The notes beneath the pieces were generated by a model. That model worked only from the letters and a program-made list of their open reading frames with translations. It made no database searches and was not told the DNA's origin. A stretch of DNA of 64,000 nucleotides from Theristus sp. LFF4_11 (taxonomy: Eukaryota; Nematoda; Chromadorea; Monhysterida; Xyalidae): NCBI GenBank assembly GCA_030248135.1, contig JASANC010001248.1, positions 62,001 through 126,000 on the forward strand. Direction: 5' to 3'. A program made the position numbers and the translations under genes. Below are positions 59,990-64,000 of the stretch, piece after piece (position 1 is the stretch's first letter; each line of letters opens with the position of its first letter).

Positions 59990-60870
59990 AGATGTATTTG
60001 CATACACAGATAGCAAAAACGTTTCACGGCTGCGCGCGCGGCAGCAAAACTGAACGTATCTGACGTAGAGATGTAAGGGTCAAAAATTTTTTTTTAAAAT
60101 GAGCATTTTTAAAAAGTAAAAAAATGAGCATTTTTTTAATTTTTTTTATTAAAAATTTTTGAAATTTTTTCTTTAATGTGCCCTGAAAATGCCGTTTTTG
60201 GCATAATTTTTCGAAAGTTCAACAAAAATTTTCTTTGACTTTACCTTGTCACTTAGTCTTCAACGCTGCAGGTGGTATTCTGGATTGATTTATCGACTGT
60301 TTTCAGCCTTGGTGAGTGATGATCGACTCGCGCATTGAAGTACTTGAGCGTCGCAAAGGCTAGTTCAACAAATTCCGATGTCGCTAAGGTGAGATAGAAG
60401 CAGAGAACTCACATTTACGCATCGTTTTTCAGGATCTCGAAAGGTCGAAATTGCACTGTCTGCCACTGCAAGCGTAACTTCGTTGGTTGCTCGTTGCTGT
60501 TTCGCCTCGTGTCGTCAGCATGATCACACCGGTTTGTTGTTGAACTTGTTTCCGTGTTATTTGAGGTGAATTGAGAGGCAAAACACGAGACGTGATGTCG
60601 TCGGTGGGAAAATGGGGTCGCCGAAACCAAGTCTGAAATGTTCACCCTCCTCCCATATGAGTGGGGGTCATATGGTAAGTCGGTGGCTCCTCAGATAGTG
60701 ATATTCGGACTCCCTGAAAAATTCTGAACAACTTTCATTTAAAAAAAAAATTAAATTTTTTTTTTAAAAGAAAAAAAATAGATTTTTTTTTCTTGACATC
60801 TCTAATCTGACGGCAGTTTTGTGCTAGAAAACGAAAAACGAAACTAATCGGAATTTTGTTTCACGACTGA
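59990..60870. repeat. Element D copy 2, split by a hAT-like insertion
   Basis: The left piece (CATACACAGATAGCAAAAACG, TTTCACGGCTGCGC) and right piece (CTGACGGCAGTTTTGTGCTA) together correspond to the continuous centre of element D at 45470-45580. The insert 60066-60804 separates them. Confidence 0.7.
60066..60804. mobile_element. Non-autonomous hAT-like element, copy 2 (739 bp)
   Basis: The termini TAGAGATGTAAG and TTGACATCTCTA are inverted (9 perfect bases, then mismatches) and are flanked by a perfect 8-bp duplication ATCTGACG (60058-60065 and 60805-60812). It shares with 33248-33974 the poly-A/T subterminal tracts and TTTTTCGAAAGTTCAACAAA. Its terminal bases differ from those of copy 1, so the two are diverged relatives. 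Confidence 0.9.
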
Positions 60871-60889
60871 AATTATTCTATTTCATATG

Positions 60890-63800
60890 CGGACAACCTT
60901 CGGGCGCAATATTAAAACGTGTTGCCCATAAGGGCGGTACAGGTGCGGTACAAGCCCCGGCCCATCGCTAAATTTTGATATTTCGAGTTTTTGTGCCCAA
61001 ACCAACCTACTAAGGGTACTTATTGCGCATACCAATTTTTAGCCCAAAACTCCAACCCTATGGCTCACTACAGGCAAATTTAGATTTTGGCCGATTTTTG
61101 GTCAATTTTTGGCTTTTGTCAGAAAAACAATTTTTTGGGTTTTGGGGGGTTCAAATCAAAAATCCAACTTTACCACGTTCAGCGCATTTTTCTGGGTATG
61201 TACCGTATTTTTCAGACCTTGCACTCAAAAGTCAGTTTTAGCCCGAAAGTCACAAGTTTTTCAACACAAATTTGCTCATAACCCTCAGGACCACAGGATC
61301 TGGAAAATTTCAGTAGTGCCAAAAGATAGCCCAAATTCTCCGCTACAAGATGCAAAAAAAATTTCCGGGGGCAATAACTTTATAAGGATGTAACAAAGCA
61401 ACTTTTGTCGTCGATCCCCCATGAAAAACGCGAAATATACAGGTTTTCAAGCAATTGCGTTGAAAATGTGCGTAGAAATGTTAATAATAAAACTGATACT
61501 ACTGTTTTCGGATACGTAGAATCCAATGGTAATAACTATTTACTATTAACTTGTTGCAAATACGCCTATTTTGCGGCTAGTACATGCACAATAACTGTTC
61601 ATGTCTTGACAAGACATTGTTATAAAATCTTTTTAACCGGCCAGCTTTGCCAAAAAATGCGAACATGAAAACTGGGATAACGGTTTCGAATACGTGGAGT
61701 TCAATGGTGGTTACCATTTTCTATTATTTTGCTTTGAATAGCTGCATTTTACTGCATTTAAGATTGGCTTTTTCAGAATACCGACCCCCCTTAAGCACAG
61801 TTTTTGAAAAGTTCTCAATTTTTGACGAAATTAACACCAATCAAACCGCCTTGATGCGCTGAGTTTGAAAATCATATTTATTTTTTAATTTGACCTGGTT
61901 TTATGTTTCAAAAAACAAAAAAAAACGTTTTTTGGGGGGACCGTTAGAAAAATGGCTCTAACTCGCCTCTGCGTTTAGCTATTAACAAAATTCAAAAAGC
62001 AATCGATTTCGCTTGTGCGCGCGCACATTTATTATGTTAACATCAATATACAAAAAATGCTGTTTTATGTTTTGAATTTAAGAAAAACTAAAAAAGTTTG
62101 TGGTTTTTGCTATGTTTAGGCACTTTTAAAACGGATGCGAAGTAGGGTTGCTAAGTGATTCTGAATGCCCTTGAAAAATGCTACAAGTATGCAAAAAAGA
62201 AAAAAATCGATTTCCCTTTAAGAAGTAACGAAGCATTACAATATCGGTCGCGCGCATACATAAAGGGTATTTCCTGGTATGTCGACAAATTGTGAAGCAA
62301 CGGAGACAAAAACCAAAAAGGGTATCAGGGCAACATTTTGCGTTGAATCCGAAAAAGTGGGTACCGTTGCAAAATTTTGCTACAGTAACCCAATATTTGC
62401 GATTTTTAGTTTTTTGGCTTTTTTTTGGACTGTTTCTAATCTGTGTGGTGTCAAGCCTTGAACTAATCAAGCCAAATTTGGTATCAATCGGCTCCTTTTG
62501 ATTATGCAAACCATTTCCATTTAGATACCGCAACTATATCGTGATTACGGTAACCCGCTAAAAGTAAAAGTTGTTTGCCTAATCAACGGGAAGTCGATTG
62601 ATGTTAAATTTGACTAGATTCCTTCAAGTATAACACTGCATGGACCAATTTCATGCCTGAAAATGGTGAAAACTTGGTAGAATACCGTGCTTCAAGGGGT
62701 ACGGAAGTCAAGCTATGGTTACGGTATCTGAATGAAAGTTGTTTGCCTGATCAAGAGTAATTGACTGATACAAATTTGATTCAATTGGAACGACTAGAAC
62801 ACTACAGGGATTAAAAATGTCACTTTCAAGCCAAAAATGGTTAAAAATGGTAAAAACCTTGCTCTGCGGGTTACGGTAATTACAATACAGTTGCGCTATC
62901 TAAATGGAAATTGTTCGCTTGATCAAGGGGAGCTGATTGATACCAAATTTGGCCTGATTCGTTTAAGTATGACACCACACGGATTAGAAACAACCAAAAA
63001 AAGAGCCAAAAAAGCCAAAAATTGCAAATATTGGGTTACTGTAGCAAAATTTCGCAACGACACTTACTTTTTTCGACTTCAGCGCAAAAAGTTGCCCTGA
63101 TACCCGTTTTTGGTTTTTGTCTCCGCTGCTCCACAATTTGTCGACATACCGGGAAATACCCTTTATGTATGCGCGCGACCGATATTGTAATGCTTCGTTA
63201 CTTCTTAAAGGGCAATCAATTTTTTAAGGGCTTTCAGAATCACTTAGCAACCCTACTCCGCATCCGCTTAAAAAGTGCCTAAACACAGCAAAATCCAGAA
63301 ACTCTTTTAGTTTTTCTTAAATTTAGCTAGAGCATAAAACAGCATTTTTTGTAGAATAATGTTAACATAAAAAATATGCGTGAACACAAGAGAAATCGAT
63401 TGGTTTTTGAATTTTGTTAATAGTTATGTTAATGTTAATGCAGAGTTGGAGCAATTTTTTTAAAAATCCCCCAAAAAACGGTTTTTCCGTTTTTTAAAAC
63501 ATAAAACCGGGTCAAATTAAAAAATAAATATGATTTTCGAACTCAGCGCATCAAAGCGGTTTGATTGGTGCTAATTTCGTCAAAATTTGAGAACTTTTTA
63601 AAAACTGTGCCTAAGGGGGGTCGGTATTCTGAAAAAGCCGATCTTAAATGCAGTAAAATGCAGCTATTCAAAGCAAAATAATAGAAAATGGTAACCACCA
63701 TTGAACTCCACGTATTCGAAAACCGTTATCCCAGTTTTCATGTTCGCATTTTTTGGCAAAGCTGGCCGGTTAAAAAGATTTATAACAATGTCTTGTCAAG

Positions 63801-64000
63801 ACATGAACAGTTATTATGCATGTAATAGTCGCAAAATAAACGTATTTGCAACAAGTTAATAGTAAATAGTTATTACCATTAGATTCTATGTATCCGAAAA
63901 CATTAGTATCAGTTTTATTATTGGCATTTCTATGCACATTTTCAACGCAATTGCTTGAAAAACTGTATATTTCGCGTTTTTCATGGGGGGTCGACGACAA
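60890..64000. repeat. Large palindromic element, right end beyond the window
   Basis: Bases 61404-62560 and about 62860-64000 are inverted copies. CGATCCCCCATGAAAAACGC pairs with GCGTTTTTCATGGGGGGTCG at the window end, and GTATGTCGACAAATTGTG (62278) pairs with CACAATTTGTCGACATAC (63130). The symmetry axis is near 62700. The left arm probably begins around 60890-61000, implying a total near 3.6 kb. Short open frames in both arms are mirror images of each other and not credible genes. Confidence 0.85.

Noticed and set aside
62126..62533. 135-residue minus-strand reading frame that looks partly protein-like
   Set aside because: Its mirror image occurs at 62837-63282 in the opposite arm of the palindrome, and it has no domain, start context or splice partner; it is a by-product of the inverted repeat.

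Overview
This 64 kb window is eukaryotic nuclear DNA, most likely from a nematode. All genes are split by spliceosomal introns, and most acceptors read TTTCAG or TTTGCAG. One gene combines EGF repeats with a DEG/ENaC channel domain, an architecture I know only from the nematode EGAS family. Exon models were built by hand from splice sites, reading frame and family similarity. For most multi-exon genes the phases close exactly at every junction. No search was run.

Layout, left to right: an MFSD8/CLN7-like transporter (minus strand, cut by the window start); a small secreted thyroglobulin type-1 protein (plus); a complete cytochrome P450 (plus); a tandem pair of divergent ionotropic-glutamate-receptor-like genes (plus); an EGF/WSC/DEG-ENaC gene (minus); a small LDL-receptor class A protein (minus); a PH-PH-RhoGAP-RA-PH signalling protein resembling ARAP (minus); ERCC1 (plus); RBM12 (minus); a gene-poor, repeat-rich stretch at 46.5-54 kb; a THADA/Trm732-family gene (plus); and a repeat-only right end with a large palindrome that runs off the window.

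The genes do not form one pathway. They are housekeeping functions (DNA repair, RNA binding, tRNA modification, lysosomal transport) mixed with accessory membrane and secreted proteins that could be sensory (EGAS-like channel, glutamate-receptor-like pair, LDLa and Tg1 proteins).

The most distinctive content is a dense set of short non-autonomous DNA transposons in introns and spacers. Two related ~730 bp elements each have perfect 8-bp target duplications (hAT-like). One mariner-like MITE sits inside another inverted-repeat element that itself sits inside a third. A 1.7 kb palindromic element is flanked by an 8-bp duplication. Several MITE families recur 5-50 kb apart. ERCC1 alone carries three different repeat insertions in its introns. 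No rRNA, tRNA, CRISPR array or intact transposase was found.
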